Shown piece by piece: positions 20,481-30,377 of a DNA stretch of 64,000 nucleotides (position 1 is the first letter of the stretch; each line of letters begins with the position of its first letter). The DNA lies in assembly GCA_001600355.1 (NCBI GenBank), contig BCJU01000001.1:5332013-5396012 (forward strand), in the 5' to 3' direction. Source of the DNA: Meira nashicola (lineage: Eukaryota; Basidiomycota; Exobasidiomycetes; Exobasidiales; Brachybasidiaceae). The translations under genes were made by a program, and so were the position numbers. The notes beneath the pieces are model-generated. The model was not told the DNA's origin and made no database searches. It saw only the letters and a program-made list of their open reading frames with translations.

Positions 20481-21011
20481 TAAAGAACTTAAGAGACGCG
20501 TTTTGACTCATCTGCACACTCTGCCGGAAGTAAATCACACGCAGCGCAGCGCCAAGCAGCACAGTATAGACCATAGTTTACTGCTGTATAATAAGCCTTC
20601 GCCTTGGTCTTAAACCAAGACTGAGTTTGAAACAATCTTCGCATCCAAAACGGCTTGGAGTTTTACTGTACCCAGATCACACATGCTAATTTCCTTTTGC
20701 AACTTCCTTGATCTGTACGGAAATCGATTGAAATAAAATAAGAAATGTTTTGATCTCGATTTATTGGCAGGATCTTAAAGTGTTTTGACATGCTAAATTG
20801 AATTCTTGAATCAGGAACAGAGTTTGACTTGGCTATTTCCGAACTTCCATGAGAATGGCCCGGTCAGACAGAGAAAGATAAATCATCATAATTTCTAAAG
20901 ATAGTGGCTTAACCACGATTAAGTCCGATCATCACTTTCAAGCAAATGAAATGTTATTCTTATCGTATTTTACACTGTATGTTACATGCTAGTCAATCCG
21001 TGATGCATTTC

Positions 21012-22451
21012 TTAATTTATATCCCTCTTTTGCTCTCTGGGCATACCTGCTTTTGGTAAAATACCGAAAGGAGACGCAGTAGCAGCTGCTGAGCCCGAAC
21101 TGGCTAAAGTTGAACGTGTGGTCGGAGCGGAAAGACTTTCACGAAAGCCGTTACTAGGAGTAGAACTGGATACAGAAGCCCATGGTGCTCCGGTCGGCGC
21201 CATCGGAGTTCCTCCCGTTGATGCTTTAGCCCATGGAGCGGGTGTTGGCTGCATTGGTAGATTTATGGATTTTGATTGAGCTTGTGAGGGAGCGAGATTA
21301 GAAAGTGCAGATGAAATGGTGGCACTCTGACTATCATTTTCACTAGTGATAGGCCATATAAATCCATATTGTCCAAATGGGAAATGTTGCACTACCGGCC
21401 TTTTATCCAAACATTCAGCTTCCCACATTTTCATCATTCCAGATTGAACTTTTACCCAATTTGGTACCGTACTTGCAACATCATGAAGGATAGGCGAATG
21501 TTCATGAAATGGTCCACGCTTGAGTGAATGTATGCGTGCGATTGAGCTTGTATATAAATTGGCGAATGGTGGTCCAGGTATTATTCCGAGACGAGACTGT
21601 GTATTTGGCAGAGGTGAAGATGAAGGTGTGAATGCTAACAAGTAATCAGCTGGTGCCGGTTTGAGATCTACTTTGTGAGATACAGATGTTACTGCGATAG
21701 GTGGATATGCAATTTGATCCCTTAATTGTGAAGCTCCAATAGCATAAGGTATAAATTGATAATCGTCCAATCCCCAAACACCGTGGCTACCGGCAGGCTC
21801 AAGTCCATATCGATCTTGAATGCCCCATGCTACTTCAAGATATTTAGGAATGATTTCCAAAGCAAGACGTTCTTCAGACTTTTTTCCCTCAAAGCATCCA
21901 AGACGAAAAAGAAAGCAAAGCCAAGCTGCAAAGCTCAATTCATGTCCAGATCCATAATCTAGACGTACCCAAGAACCAAACGAGCCTAAAAGATATTCTT
22001 CCAACTCTGGTACTATGCCATGCAAAGAGAGTGGTAATAGTTTCAAGTGTAGTTCGGATACCCTCTTTTCTAGTCTATCTCCCCACGTTCTAAATGCCAA
22101 ATTTCCATACCTCTGCGGCGTCTTGAGAGGCTCTATCTCTTTCGTCCAGTGTTGTAATTCATCCAATAAGAGCCAAACCTTGTCAATCATATCATCTCCT
22201 ACCTCTTCACGTATTCGCAAAATCGTCGCTTTTCCAACAGCACTTTCACATAATCTTGAAATGAATAAGATTATCTGTTCTTTAGCTTTGCTATGCTTCC
22301 ATAATGATACATCTGCATCAGATTGAATACGTTTTACAGGTGCATTTGTTGTGGATCCTTCGGGGAATTGTATAGGTGAAAGTGCTGGCAATGGTATACT
22401 TGATTTGGTTTGAGGTATTCTGGTTGATGCTATTTGTGCGGTACCACTCAT
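21012..22451 (-). CDS. PP2A activator PTPA (Rrd1/Rrd2-type peptidyl-prolyl isomerase)
   Basis: 479 residues, no intron. PTPA proteins reactivate PP2A-type phosphatases and have prolyl isomerase activity; yeast Rrd1/Rrd2 work with Tap42 downstream of TOR. The core (about 40-375) shows AFRTWGDRLE, LGSFGSWVRLDYGSGHELSF, GSHGVWGLDDYQFIPYAIGASQL and PVVQHFPFGQYGFIW. After about 380 a Ser/Ala/Pro tail follows with a repeated PWA(K/S) motif. The extended tail favours Rrd1 over Rrd2, but I cannot decide, so no symbol is given. It is divergent from SEC65 across 231 bp. Confidence 0.93.
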   Translation of the reverse strand: MSGTAQIASTRIPQTKSSIPLPALSPIQFPEGSTTNAPVKRIQSDADVSLWKHSKAKEQIILFISRLCESAVGKATILRIREEVGDDMIDKVWLLLDELQHWTKEIEPLKTPQRYGNLAFRTWGDRLEKRVSELHLKLLPLSLHGIVPELEEYLLGSFGSWVRLDYGSGHELSFAAWLCFLFRLGCFEGKKSEERLALEIIPKYLEVAWGIQDRYGLEPAGSHGVWGLDDYQFIPYAIGASQLRDQIAYPPIAVTSVSHKVDLKPAPADYLLAFTPSSSPLPNTQSRLGIIPGPPFANLYTSSIARIHSLKRGPFHEHSPILHDVASTVPNWVKVQSGMMKMWEAECLDKRPVVQHFPFGQYGFIWPITSENDSQSATISSALSNLAPSQAQSKSINLPMQPTPAPWAKASTGGTPMAPTGAPWASVSSSTPSNGFRESLSAPTTRSTLASSGSAAATASPFGILPKAGMPREQKRDIN

Positions 22452-22682
22452 CCTTGCGAGATGACTTTAATCGGAAGAGAAAGGATAAGGATTTGTTGGA
22501 ATATGTGTTACTTTAAGCGTTAAGGTGGAGAAATAAAGAGTCTCTGCAGCACGTGAACGCGTCACTTCACTTATTCATATTCATAGTCAAAGTAGAATAC
22601 AAATGTACTACTTGGCTCGGCAATACTGCGATCTTCCTTTTAGCATACAGCTATCATATACCAACCTGAACATATTATCAAG
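22452..22682. promoter_or_regulatory. Bidirectional PTPA / SEC65 promoter with E-box and ACGCGT
   Basis: 231 bp head-to-head. CACGTG (22550-22555) is followed two bases later by ACGCGT (22557-22562). Both are common fungal activator sites. Confidence 0.5.
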
Positions 22683-23807
22683 ATGTCAGGATCGATTGAA
22701 GAGTTTGACGATGATACAGATGTGAGTATATGATTAATTGATCGAATGAGAAATTCTTTGTCTAATTTGACCTTCACTCTCTTACAGTTCGCTTTGCCAA
22801 CCATTCCAGCTCCTTCTAGAGGCGCACCTCCTGCAGGCGGATTCGCAGGACCAGATGGAATGTCAATGGAAGGATTGCAACAAATGATGGCACAAATGCA
22901 AGCAGGAGGAGGCGGTGGTGGTGGTGGTGGTGCAGGTCCAAGTGGACTTCCAACAGGTGGAATGCCTCCCGGAATGCAACAAATGATGGCAGCCGCTTCT
23001 GCACCACCACCAGTCGAATTATCAGCAGAAGAAAAGAAATGGATCACAGTTTATCCTATTTACTTCGATGCAAAGAGAAGATATGAAAAAGGTTGTCGTA
23101 GAGTAGCATACAAAGAAGCATCATTATGGCCAAAGAGCGAAAATTTGGTAAAAGCGGCTTCAAAGTTAACATTATACCACGTACATGAACCCCGCAAAGC
23201 ACATCCTCGTGATTGGGAAAATCCAGGTAGAATAAAGGTACAATTGTTCAACGAAGACGGAAAACCTTTACATCAAAAGTATACAAACAAGAAAGAGCTA
23301 TTACGTGCTATTGCGGCTGCCATTCAACCTGAATGCGGAGGTGTACCACCGCCATTGCCAGCTCATCCAAAGAAAAAGGTAGAGTCAAAGGCACCACCAA
23401 CGACAGACAAAAAAGTTGAGGGTAAATCAACCAATTCACAACAGAATAACAAGAATGCTACCGCTAAAGAATCCAAAGTTCGTCATCGTCAACCGATCCG
23501 AATTGATGCAAATGAACGAGTTAAAGCTTCTAAGAAGAGCGTTTCCTGTGGTAGATTGCCTTCTTTCTCACCCATCAAATCTGCTGGCGTTCTCAACACA
23601 GATATTGGCAGTATGATGGGAGGATTGCAAGGAATGGGTCCAATGGGATCAATGTTGGGTGCTTTGGGTATGGGTGGAGATGACGATGATGAGGAAGAAG
23701 CAGATGCAGCCGAAGAAGCAAAGAAAGCTGCAGAAGCAAAAAAGAAAGATCCAATGCAACAATTAAGCAGGCGACAACGCAAACGTGTGGTTCGCATCGG
23801 AAGATAG
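22683..23807 (+). CDS. SEC65: SRP19 subunit of signal recognition particle (2 exons)
   Basis: Exon 1 is 22683-22721 (13 codons), the intron 22722-22787 (66 nt, GTGAGT...TTACAG), exon 2 22788-23807, giving 352 residues. SRP19 binds the SRP RNA and helps load SRP54, so that ribosomes making secretory proteins dock at the ER. The RNA-binding domain (about 110-210) shows ITVYPIYFDAKRRYEKGCRRV, EASLWPKSENL, HPRDWENPGRIKVQL and NKKELLRAIA. The N-terminal arm is Gly/Met-rich with a nine-Gly run. The C-terminus is Met/Gly-rich, then acidic, and ends in the basic RRQRKRVVRIGR typical of fungal Sec65. Confidence 0.95.
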
Positions 23808-23912
23808 TTGATTGGGTCGGGCAAATAAGCAAAATTTTGTTCATATTGCAATACAGAGAAAATGTTTTAATTAACAAATTGAGTGGTGTGTGCTTTTTGA
23901 TGAGATGCGATT

Positions 23913-24753
23913 CTAGTGACCATGTCCACCTTTTGCACCTAAAAAGGAAGGATAAATAGGGAAAAGTCGTCAGTCTTAGGTTTTGAAAGTAATCTATCTT
24001 TGTTGAGCTACTTACCATCGACATACATATTCCGGGTTGCGCTAGGTAATTGTGCAACCATTCCATCCAATTCTTTGGTAATTTTGACCTGACATCCTAG
24101 TCGGGAGCTGTAGTGGGAACAACAGGGAAAGAATTAGTACGAGTTCGAAACCATCTAATGAGGTTCATATGACACTCACGTATCCGTCAGACCAAATGCT
24201 AAATCAAGCATATCATTTTCGTCGTCTCCCGGTTCCTCTAGCTTGTCATATACATCAGGATCTAGGATGACATGACAAGTAGAACATGCAATACTTCCTT
24301 CGCAGGCTCCTGTGCAATTATAATAAGAAGAATACTGTTAGTAAATGTACTTTGACTTGCCTTGCAGAAGGAATACAGTCACTCACCTTCCAAATCTATA
24401 TCGTATTCATGTGCTATACTCAAAAGGTCATCCCCTTCATTGACTTCTACAGTTTTGATATCTTGTCCTTTGCTATCGCGAAAAGTGACTTTGATACCTG
24501 TTCCTGGCTCAGGTCTTTCAATTCCTCCGTGCTGCTGTCTTGCTGAAGAATGAAATGATTTATGCGGTTGTTCTATTTGAAAAGAATTGACGGATTTTCT
24601 TCCTTGTGCAACGTTAAATGCTTTGTTCATCATCGGTTTTGTGCTTGAATGAATCTGTCTTTTTGCTTCTTGTCGTGTGGCTGTAAGAAGGGCGGATCTT
24701 GATGCATTTTGCAATACGCCGATAGCATAAGGCGAAACTCTTGTTACCAGCAT
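23913..24753 (-). CDS. YAH1: Mitochondrial [2Fe-2S] ferredoxin, adrenodoxin type (4 exons)
   Basis: Exons are 24753-24387, 24309-24180, 24107-24016 and 23938-23913; introns are 77, 72 and 77 nt, all GT-AG. The spliced product is 204 residues. Yah1 passes electrons from ferredoxin reductase to Fe-S cluster, heme A and ubiquinone synthesis in the matrix. The presequence is basic with FHSSARQQ. The ferredoxin fold starts at about 87 ([10 protein letters not shown]). Cluster cysteines are C125, C131, C134 ([10 protein letters not shown]) and C171 (RLGCQV). The long first exon and 26-nt last exon are unusual here. It is convergent with SEC65 (105 bp). Confidence 0.95.
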
Positions 24754-25122
24754 GATTACCGAAGTGATGATAAGTAAAGAGAGAAGGTGAGATGACGTAT
24801 GAAAGATCAAGACTTTCCACTTGTAAGAAGTTCGGTGCCTGAGAAGCATGTATGCACCTCCATCTTTCCTTTGGGGGAATATTTTTTTTCTTATGCAGCG
24901 TTTAGCCGCAAAAACCGAAAACGCCCTGTGACTAAGCAGACTGTAGCGTACATTTTCTAACGCCAAAAAAAAATAAGCCCAATCAGATGAGAGCTCTTTC
25001 AGCATAATGGGCAAAGAAACACGATGCACTTACTTATAAAGAAACAAGATATTATTACAATACAGATATAAACAAAGAAGGATGATATGTGAGAAGAAAT
25101 AGCCTGCCTATTTAGGGCCGCA
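24754..25122. other. Gap between YAH1 start and EMG1 stop
   Basis: 369 bp containing the YAH1 promoter and EMG1 terminator. A run of T (24890s) and A (24966 onward) is seen; no gene. Confidence 0.5.
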
Positions 25123-26337
25123 TTAGACCACGTCCCAAAATTCTTCCAAAGCACAACAGAATTTTCCACAAGCGACACTAGCACTTAAGCTGTATTCACT
25201 TATACTGATCTTCTCATCGACAACGTCATCGGCAAAGCTATCTTTACCATGTGCCATAGCACCAACAAAGACTGCCAAAGTGTGATCTTTGGGTACTGTT
25301 GGTAGATAACTTGATAATCTTTGAACGGGTGCATCAAACGATAATGTAATCTTGTGTGTGTTGGGAGGGAAATGATCCGTGACTGGATTTCTGATCACTC
25401 GTAATAGCTTCTCGCTTCCTTTCACACTTCGGATAGACAACTTGTGTAACAATTGAACCATCAAACCACTGAAACGCTTGAATGTTCTTGGAATACGTAC
25501 GTGAGGGTTCACTTCGATCAAAACACCTTTAGCAGTATGAATGTATACTTGTAAAAGACCGGCTTTGTTTAAAGGAGAATCGAGTAAGGTTAGTAAGCAT
25601 TGATGAGTGATATCAGGACGTGCTTCGGCAATATCTCTTCCCATTTTTGCAAGTACACGTTGATGATCATCACAATTGAGTAAAGCAAACTTTTCACCTC
25701 CATCTTTATTACGTCCATTCCCACCACCAGATTGACCTCCGGCACTTCCAGAAGAGATTTTATAAGATTCAAGACAAGCACGTTCCAAGACAACGATTAA
25801 ACGTGGCGTATTACCTTTCTCGATTGTTGTTTTGGGAATCTTTGGAATTTGAGGAACCAAAGACGAATCAACTCTAGCACGCTTTGCACGGCTTTCTTCA
25901 GCACCAGAAAGTGTTGTTGGTTTAGCTGGAAGTGCATGTCTCATATTAGCAGTAACAGTTGTAGGATTGAATGTAGCTGCATCTTTGTTTAGGGGAACTC
26001 CTTCCTCTTCGCCTTCAGATGAAGATCCGGCGCCCATATCATCTTCGATCGCATCACCTGAGATCTGTTCACGTTTCACAGCACGGTTGCCATTAAGCAA
26101 AGCTGATCCAGCCGTAGCAACATCAAAAGATCTTCTACGATGCTTTCCCGTTCCACCTTCTGAACCTGTCAAAGGTGTTGATGCATTTGTAGACGAACTT
26201 GAAGAAGCAGGCATATTGCGAATTAAACGATATGATGTTGTGACGGGAGCTGAAACTGTTGAACCTGGTCCATTTTCTCTAGCAGAATCGCTGTAAGCAT
26301 CTGAATCGGAATCATAGTCTTCTTTTTTCGGCGCCAT
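25123..26337 (-). CDS. EMG1: EMG1/NEP1, 18S rRNA pseudouridine N1-methyltransferase
   Basis: 404 residues from ATG 26337, which has a good AAAATGG context; an in-frame ATG five codons upstream is possible. Emg1 is a SPOUT enzyme that methylates a pseudouridine of 18S rRNA and is required for small-subunit assembly. The catalytic domain (about 180-404) shows [77 protein letters not shown] and a glycine-rich C-terminal SPOUT knot. The first ~175 residues form a Ser-rich, charged extension absent from the shorter yeast protein, with RRR and KRAR clusters that could be nuclear signals. Confidence 0.95.
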   Translation of the reverse strand: MAPKKEDYDSDSDAYSDSARENGPGSTVSAPVTTSYRLIRNMPASSSSSTNASTPLTGSEGGTGKHRRRSFDVATAGSALLNGNRAVKREQISGDAIEDDMGAGSSSEGEEEGVPLNKDAATFNPTTVTANMRHALPAKPTTLSGAEESRAKRARVDSSLVPQIPKIPKTTIEKGNTPRLIVVLERACLESYKISSGSAGGQSGGGNGRNKDGGEKFALLNCDDHQRVLAKMGRDIAEARPDITHQCLLTLLDSPLNKAGLLQVYIHTAKGVLIEVNPHVRIPRTFKRFSGLMVQLLHKLSIRSVKGSEKLLRVIRNPVTDHFPPNTHKITLSFDAPVQRLSSYLPTVPKDHTLAVFVGAMAHGKDSFADDVVDEKISISEYSLSASVACGKFCCALEEFWDVV

Positions 26338-26780
26338 TTTCACCTGGTGCATATATGAAGAGGTCCGTGTAAAGCTTTAATTCGAGTTGATCTTTCGCCG
26401 TGCTTCTGGACCTATTTGAGTAGGGTTGTAAACTAAAATTCGAAGATTGCTGAAAACTTATAGGTCTTGCTAACCCTTATTGATGGTGGTATCTAATGCA
26501 TGCTCGCACGATCATGCCAAAACAACTTTAAAGCGTTCTTCCTTATTTTAAGACCAAATAATACAAGCCCGCATGCAACTCTCTTTTTTTGGGTCGGAAG
26601 CAAAAAAAATATTTTTAATTTCTCGCGCCGCGCTGCTATTTTACGCAGTAGACTATAATGCACTGAAAGGGTACTCAACTATTTTCAAGAAAATAGCGGC
26701 AGATTCCGAATTCCGATTACGATCATTCAAAATTATCATTCTCTCCACCATCGTGTTGTCAATATTCAAAATACATCAAA
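26338..26780. other. Divergent EMG1 / small basic protein promoter
   Basis: 443 bp head-to-head. It has GCCCGCAT (26567-26574) and GCGCCGCGCTGC (26625-26636), both seen again at other gene starts in the window. Confidence 0.5.
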
Positions 26781-27345
26781 ATGGCAAGAGTACAGCAGAA
26801 GCCAAAACAAGAAAAGATAAAGCGAAAACCAAAGGTGTTCTCAGAATCTTTAGGAATAGATCATTTAGTTCAATTATCGAATGATATAGCCGCCAAACAT
26901 GAAAATACATTACAAGAAAGGGTTGATAAAGCAAAAGATAAACAATCTTGGATAAAAGAGAAGAACAGAAGAAAGAATGGAATGAATAACAAGCAAAATA
27001 ATGTTTCAGCCGAAGATAAGTCGAATAGACAGAATTCAGACACAACAGAGAGACAGAGCAGTAAACCATTGGTAAGTGGCTATTGGTGGCATACGAATAT
27101 GACGATGATCTGACTAAAATATCTAAACCTCACAGACCAAATCAAGCATTCGAGCAGGATTAGTTGCTGCCCAGAGAGAAAAGACTCGCATGCGAAAAGA
27201 AGCCAGAAAGATAGCACAAAAGGCAACCAAGAGTCTACCAACGAAGAGGAGGAGAGCTGATGTCAAACCACAAGAGGAAGATTCTCACGAGGCAGAGCCA
27301 CAAGAACGCAAAACACCAAAGAAGAGAGTCTCTTTCGCTGCTTGA
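26781..27345 (+). CDS. Small, highly basic protein, possibly nucleolar (2 exons)
   Basis: Exon 1 is 26781-27071, the intron 27072-27135 (64 nt, GTAAGT...CACAG), exon 2 27136-27345, giving 166 residues. It is rich in Lys/Arg throughout. The start reads MARVQQKPKQEKIKRKPKVF, followed by a conserved-looking helix SLGIDHLVQLSNDIAAKHE. A second basic helix is TKSSIRAGLVAAQREKTRMR, and the end is KKRVSFAA. Composition and size fit a ribosome-biogenesis or nucleic-acid-binding protein, and its divergent partner EMG1 is a ribosome-biogenesis gene. I cannot name the family. Confidence 0.7.
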
Positions 27346-27434
27346 CCATATCATGTAACAGTAATTCACTTATCATGTGTAATATACATCTGCAATTGCA
27401 AGGGTATTGTGTAAAAGTACAAATGTGTTTCATT

Positions 27435-28379
27435 TTATGCCGCCCCTTCTTCTTCTTCATCCTCTGCATCGCTCATTTCACCTTCTTCAAGATGCACCTT
27501 TTTGGTACTGCGACCACTTTGTTCTTCCTCACCACCTCTTCGAGCTGAAGACCGCGTTCGTTTCTCGCCAGTCGTGTTCACCCTCTTTCCTGATAGACCT
27601 GGGGTAGACGATCTGCTAGCATTACCCGAAGGCTTGAAAGAAGGTGCTGAAGGATTGAGAGAAGATTTCCTACCTGTCACTGCACCTTCCTCTTCATCCA
27701 AAGCGATACCACCATCATTTGGTTCTCCGTGTTTTTGATTGGCATTTGCTTCTTCCTCCTCGTCACTTTCTCCTCCACGTTCGACGGCTCTTCTTTCGCG
27801 TTCTCCCACTTCATGTCCAACTTCTGCACGTAAAGCTTCCAATTGAGAAGCAATACCCTCAAATCGTGATTCCGATGTTGACATAATTTCTGTATATTTG
27901 GTCGATTCGGAATGTAAAGTGTCTATTTGTTCTTGTAAGCTTGACAAACTATTTTGTAATTCTTCCCTTGTTCCGTATTTCATAATTTCACTTGCTATAG
28001 AATCATATTCTAGCTTATTCTTACGATCTTGTTGTACATTAACCAATTCTTTCTTTAATGATTCGATAGATTCGATTGTTGCTTGATTTTCTGCAGTAAT
28101 TGCTTGTATTTTTTCATCATACTTTCGTACTTCTTCAACTGTTGTTTGTTGAGCAACAGCCTCTATACGTGATAAATTCAAAACGTATGCCTCTAATTCC
28201 AAGGTAAATGATGCAATTGCACTTGCAGCTTCTTCCGAACCATCACTCTTTGCGATTGCCTGTAATCTTGCCATCAATCCTCGCAATGGTCGATCAGGAA
28301 CAGCCAATCGTGCAGAAATGACTGCTTCTTGTTCATCTGGTTTTAGAGGCTGTAATGCCTTTGACTTTTCTGTCGACAT
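27435..28379 (-). CDS. THOC7: THO complex subunit 7-like coiled-coil protein
   Basis: 314 residues from ATG 28379. The frame runs on to 28739, across the RPB8 start region, but the upstream part looks non-coding. The N-terminal part (RLAVPDRPLRGLMARLQAI) leads into a long coiled coil, about 50-210, containing EYDSIASEIMKYGTREELQNSL. This is the pattern of the Tho7/Mft1 family. THO couples transcription elongation with mRNA export. The C-terminal third is acidic and Ser-rich with KRVNTTGEKRTRSSARR, a likely nuclear signal. It is convergent with the small basic protein (89 bp) and divergent from RPB8. Confidence 0.75.
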   Translation of the reverse strand: MSTEKSKALQPLKPDEQEAVISARLAVPDRPLRGLMARLQAIAKSDGSEEAASAIASFTLELEAYVLNLSRIEAVAQQTTVEEVRKYDEKIQAITAENQATIESIESLKKELVNVQQDRKNKLEYDSIASEIMKYGTREELQNSLSSLQEQIDTLHSESTKYTEIMSTSESRFEGIASQLEALRAEVGHEVGERERRAVERGGESDEEEEANANQKHGEPNDGGIALDEEEGAVTGRKSSLNPSAPSFKPSGNASRSSTPGLSGKRVNTTGEKRTRSSARRGGEEEQSGRSTKKVHLEEGEMSDAEDEEEEGAA

Positions 28380-28623
28380 GATGGATTGCTGTGGTTGTTG
28401 TATGAGAGAAGAATGCAAGCAAAGGAAAAGCTTGGCTGATGATGCATGCACACACACACTCAGTCGCAGGCGTAGCGCGTATGCCTTAAAAAAGGGCCGG
28501 AAGAATGCCTTAAAGTTAAAATTTATTTTTTTGCTCGTAGTCGATCTTCTCAAGATGTCAATTAGTGCGATCATCTCCATAGACAAGCCTTCTTCGCATT
28601 CATCCCGGTAATCTTCAAGCAAA

Positions 28624-29129
28624 ATGTCTGATTCAATCCTTTTCGACTCACAATTCACAGTAAAGGCAATCGATCCGGATGGCAAAAAATTTGACAGAGG
28701 TAAGTTTTTGATTTTTGATGAGCATCCATTCGAACACACAATTGAACTAAACGCCTATCCATCCTAATTTGATCAGTTTCCCGTATCGTTGCCCACTCTT
28801 CTTCGCTAAGTATGGACATGTCTCTCGATATCGCCACAGACATTTATCCAGTTTCAGCTAGCCAAAATTTAACAGTCGTCATCGCATCTACATTAGGAAG
28901 AGGAGAAGCAACAGAAGATTCAGAAGCATGGCGAATCGATAAACCGAGCGGATTAGCAGACGAATACGATTATGTGATGTATGGAAAAGTGTACAGATAT
29001 GATGATTCAGCATCAGATATCGTTACCGTTTATGCAAGCTTTGGAGGACTTTTATTGGCCTTGACAGGATCTTACCGTCATTTGAGCAATCTGGCCGTTG
29101 GTAGCAACGTTTATCTGCTCATTCGTTAA
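28624..29129 (+). CDS. RPB8: RPB8, shared subunit of RNA polymerases I, II and III (2 exons)
   Basis: Exon 1 is 28624-28699, the intron 28700-28776 (77 nt, GTAAGT...GATCAG), exon 2 28777-29129, giving 142 residues, close to the yeast length. The spliced junction reads DR|VSRIVAHS. OB-fold family blocks are LFDSQFTVKAIDPDGKKFDRVSR, LDIATDIYPVSASQNLTVVIAS, LADEYDYVMYGKVY and the end YASFGGLLLALTGSYRHL...VYLLIR. The early intron after 25 codons resembles that in SEC65. The 244-bp promoter is shared with THOC7. Confidence 0.96.
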
Positions 29130-29250
29130 AGATCTTTTCACACGCAGTTTTCAAGTTTCAGAATGTAATATTACAAGCAAGCCATAAAGATGTGTCGAAT
29201 CTATATTGTACAAATGAAGTTCTATTTAATGTCTGTCTGAAAAGTGCGAA

Positions 29251-30048
29251 TTAATCAGCACTATTTTTGATAATTTCAACAGGATGTTTTGATGGAAGAG
29301 CGCTCGTTGAGGATGACATTGCCTCTGCACCGCTACCACTTGCATCACTTGTACCTCCAGGCGTGCTGCTTCGAGTTCCGTTCCCTGATAGATTACGTTG
29401 ACGGGAAGAAGATTTTTTCAAATTTTGTCCGTTAGGTCCATGCATTGAGACTCCAGGCGGTTGAAAGACTGTTTTCAAAACACGTTTTGCTTTGCTTCTT
29501 GGATTAGGTGCATATACATTCTCTGTTAGATAGAATCGTCTTAATAGCATGATTGCATCTTCTCTATAAAATCCTCCAACAGCTTCGTACGGTGGTGCAT
29601 TTTTTAGCATTAGATCTGAATGAACAGGTACAACGCTACCATTTCCACCAAAACGTTCATTTCCCGCTCCGAAACAAACTCTCTTTATTCCAACTTGTCG
29701 TAATGCTGATGCACACATGATGCAAGGTTCGATAGTGACGTATAAAGTTGTTTCGGCGAATGGATTATCACCTTGCGGTCCAGAATGCGGCGATAAAGGA
29801 AAATTTTCAGTTTTAGGTGGAAAGATTGAAAGAATATAATCTATTGCTTCTAGTTCTGCATGTCTTGTTGCATTCATTAATTCGTTCGTTCGATTTCTAG
29901 CTTTTGCAATCAGTTCACCATTTCGAACGAAAACGCTACCAACCGGAACTTCGGCAGCAGAAAATGCTTCTTGTGCCATTGCCAAAGCTTCCCTCATCCA
30001 CTTTTTATCCTCTTCGCTCTGTTCGGCCACAGGCACATATTTGGTCAT
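29251..30048 (-). CDS. TAD2: tRNA adenosine deaminase catalytic subunit (A34 to inosine)
   Basis: 265 residues, no intron. Tad2 pairs with Tad3 to convert adenosine 34 to inosine, which widens decoding. The cytidine-deaminase fold shows MREALAMAQEAF, EVPVGSVFV, the zinc/proton-shuttle HAE (H63, E65), PCIMC (C109, C112) and CFGAGNERFGGNGSV, a block typical of Tad2/TadA. The last ~60 residues are Ser/Gly-rich and outside the domain. It is tail-to-tail with RPB8 (121 bp). Confidence 0.94.
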   Translation of the reverse strand: MTKYVPVAEQSEEDKKWMREALAMAQEAFSAAEVPVGSVFVRNGELIAKARNRTNELMNATRHAELEAIDYILSIFPPKTENFPLSPHSGPQGDNPFAETTLYVTIEPCIMCASALRQVGIKRVCFGAGNERFGGNGSVVPVHSDLMLKNAPPYEAVGGFYREDAIMLLRRFYLTENVYAPNPRSKAKRVLKTVFQPPGVSMHGPNGQNLKKSSSRQRNLSGNGTRSSTPGGTSDASGSGAEAMSSSTSALPSKHPVEIIKNSAD

Positions 30049-30377
30049 TTTTACTTTTCCTTTTATCCAAACTTTGCTTTTAGAGAGATGGAACTTCTTG
30101 AAAGGATGATTGATAAAAAAAAAAGTTTAAAATGGAAGTCACGCGTGCATGAAATTATTCTTAACGCTAAAATGCGAACTTTCGATATGAAAAGTGGGGA
30201 TAATATAATCTCCTCCCCGCGCCACTGTCAACATTTAGCGGGTTATCATATTCAAAATAAAGACAACCGCTTTCACTATCTGTATAGGACTATATGTATA
30301 TTCATCATATGAATACGTATGATTGAGAGATATAAAGAGGTAGAAAATTAATGAGGATGCAAGAGAAGAATGTAGTA
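30049..30377. other. Gap between TAD2 start and VMA8 stop
   Basis: 329 bp with the TAD2 promoter (ACGCGT at 30141-30146 in the context AGTCACGCGT) and the VMA8 terminator. No gene seen. Confidence 0.5.

Larger units (their letters stand above)
19370..21011. other. Largest gene-free region, 1.64 kb
   Basis: No supported protein gene. It holds a quasi-palindrome (19424-19436), an ATG repeat (19458-19477), CAGGTAC (19518-19524), ACGCGT (19817, 20496), ACAT runs (20251-20300), a 12-bp inverted repeat (20427-20480), TGACTCA (20504-20510) and a small hairpin (20602-20620). ORFs at 19832-20029 (TTG start) and 20269-20613 show no family features. A noncoding RNA in 20400-20640 is possible but unproven. 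Confidence 0.5.

Noticed and set aside
19832..20613. Two ORFs (65 and 114 codons) in the large gap.
   Set aside because: The first starts with TTG; the second begins in an ACAT microsatellite and runs through the inverted repeat. No domain, signal or family resemblance.
22640..23047. Antisense ORF with a long proline run opposite SEC65.
   Set aside because: Direct complement of the poly-Gly region of SRP19.
23593..24066. Long minus-strand ORF opposite SEC65 and overlapping YAH1 introns.
   Set aside because: Shadow of real exons; low-complexity and out of frame with the spliced ferredoxin.
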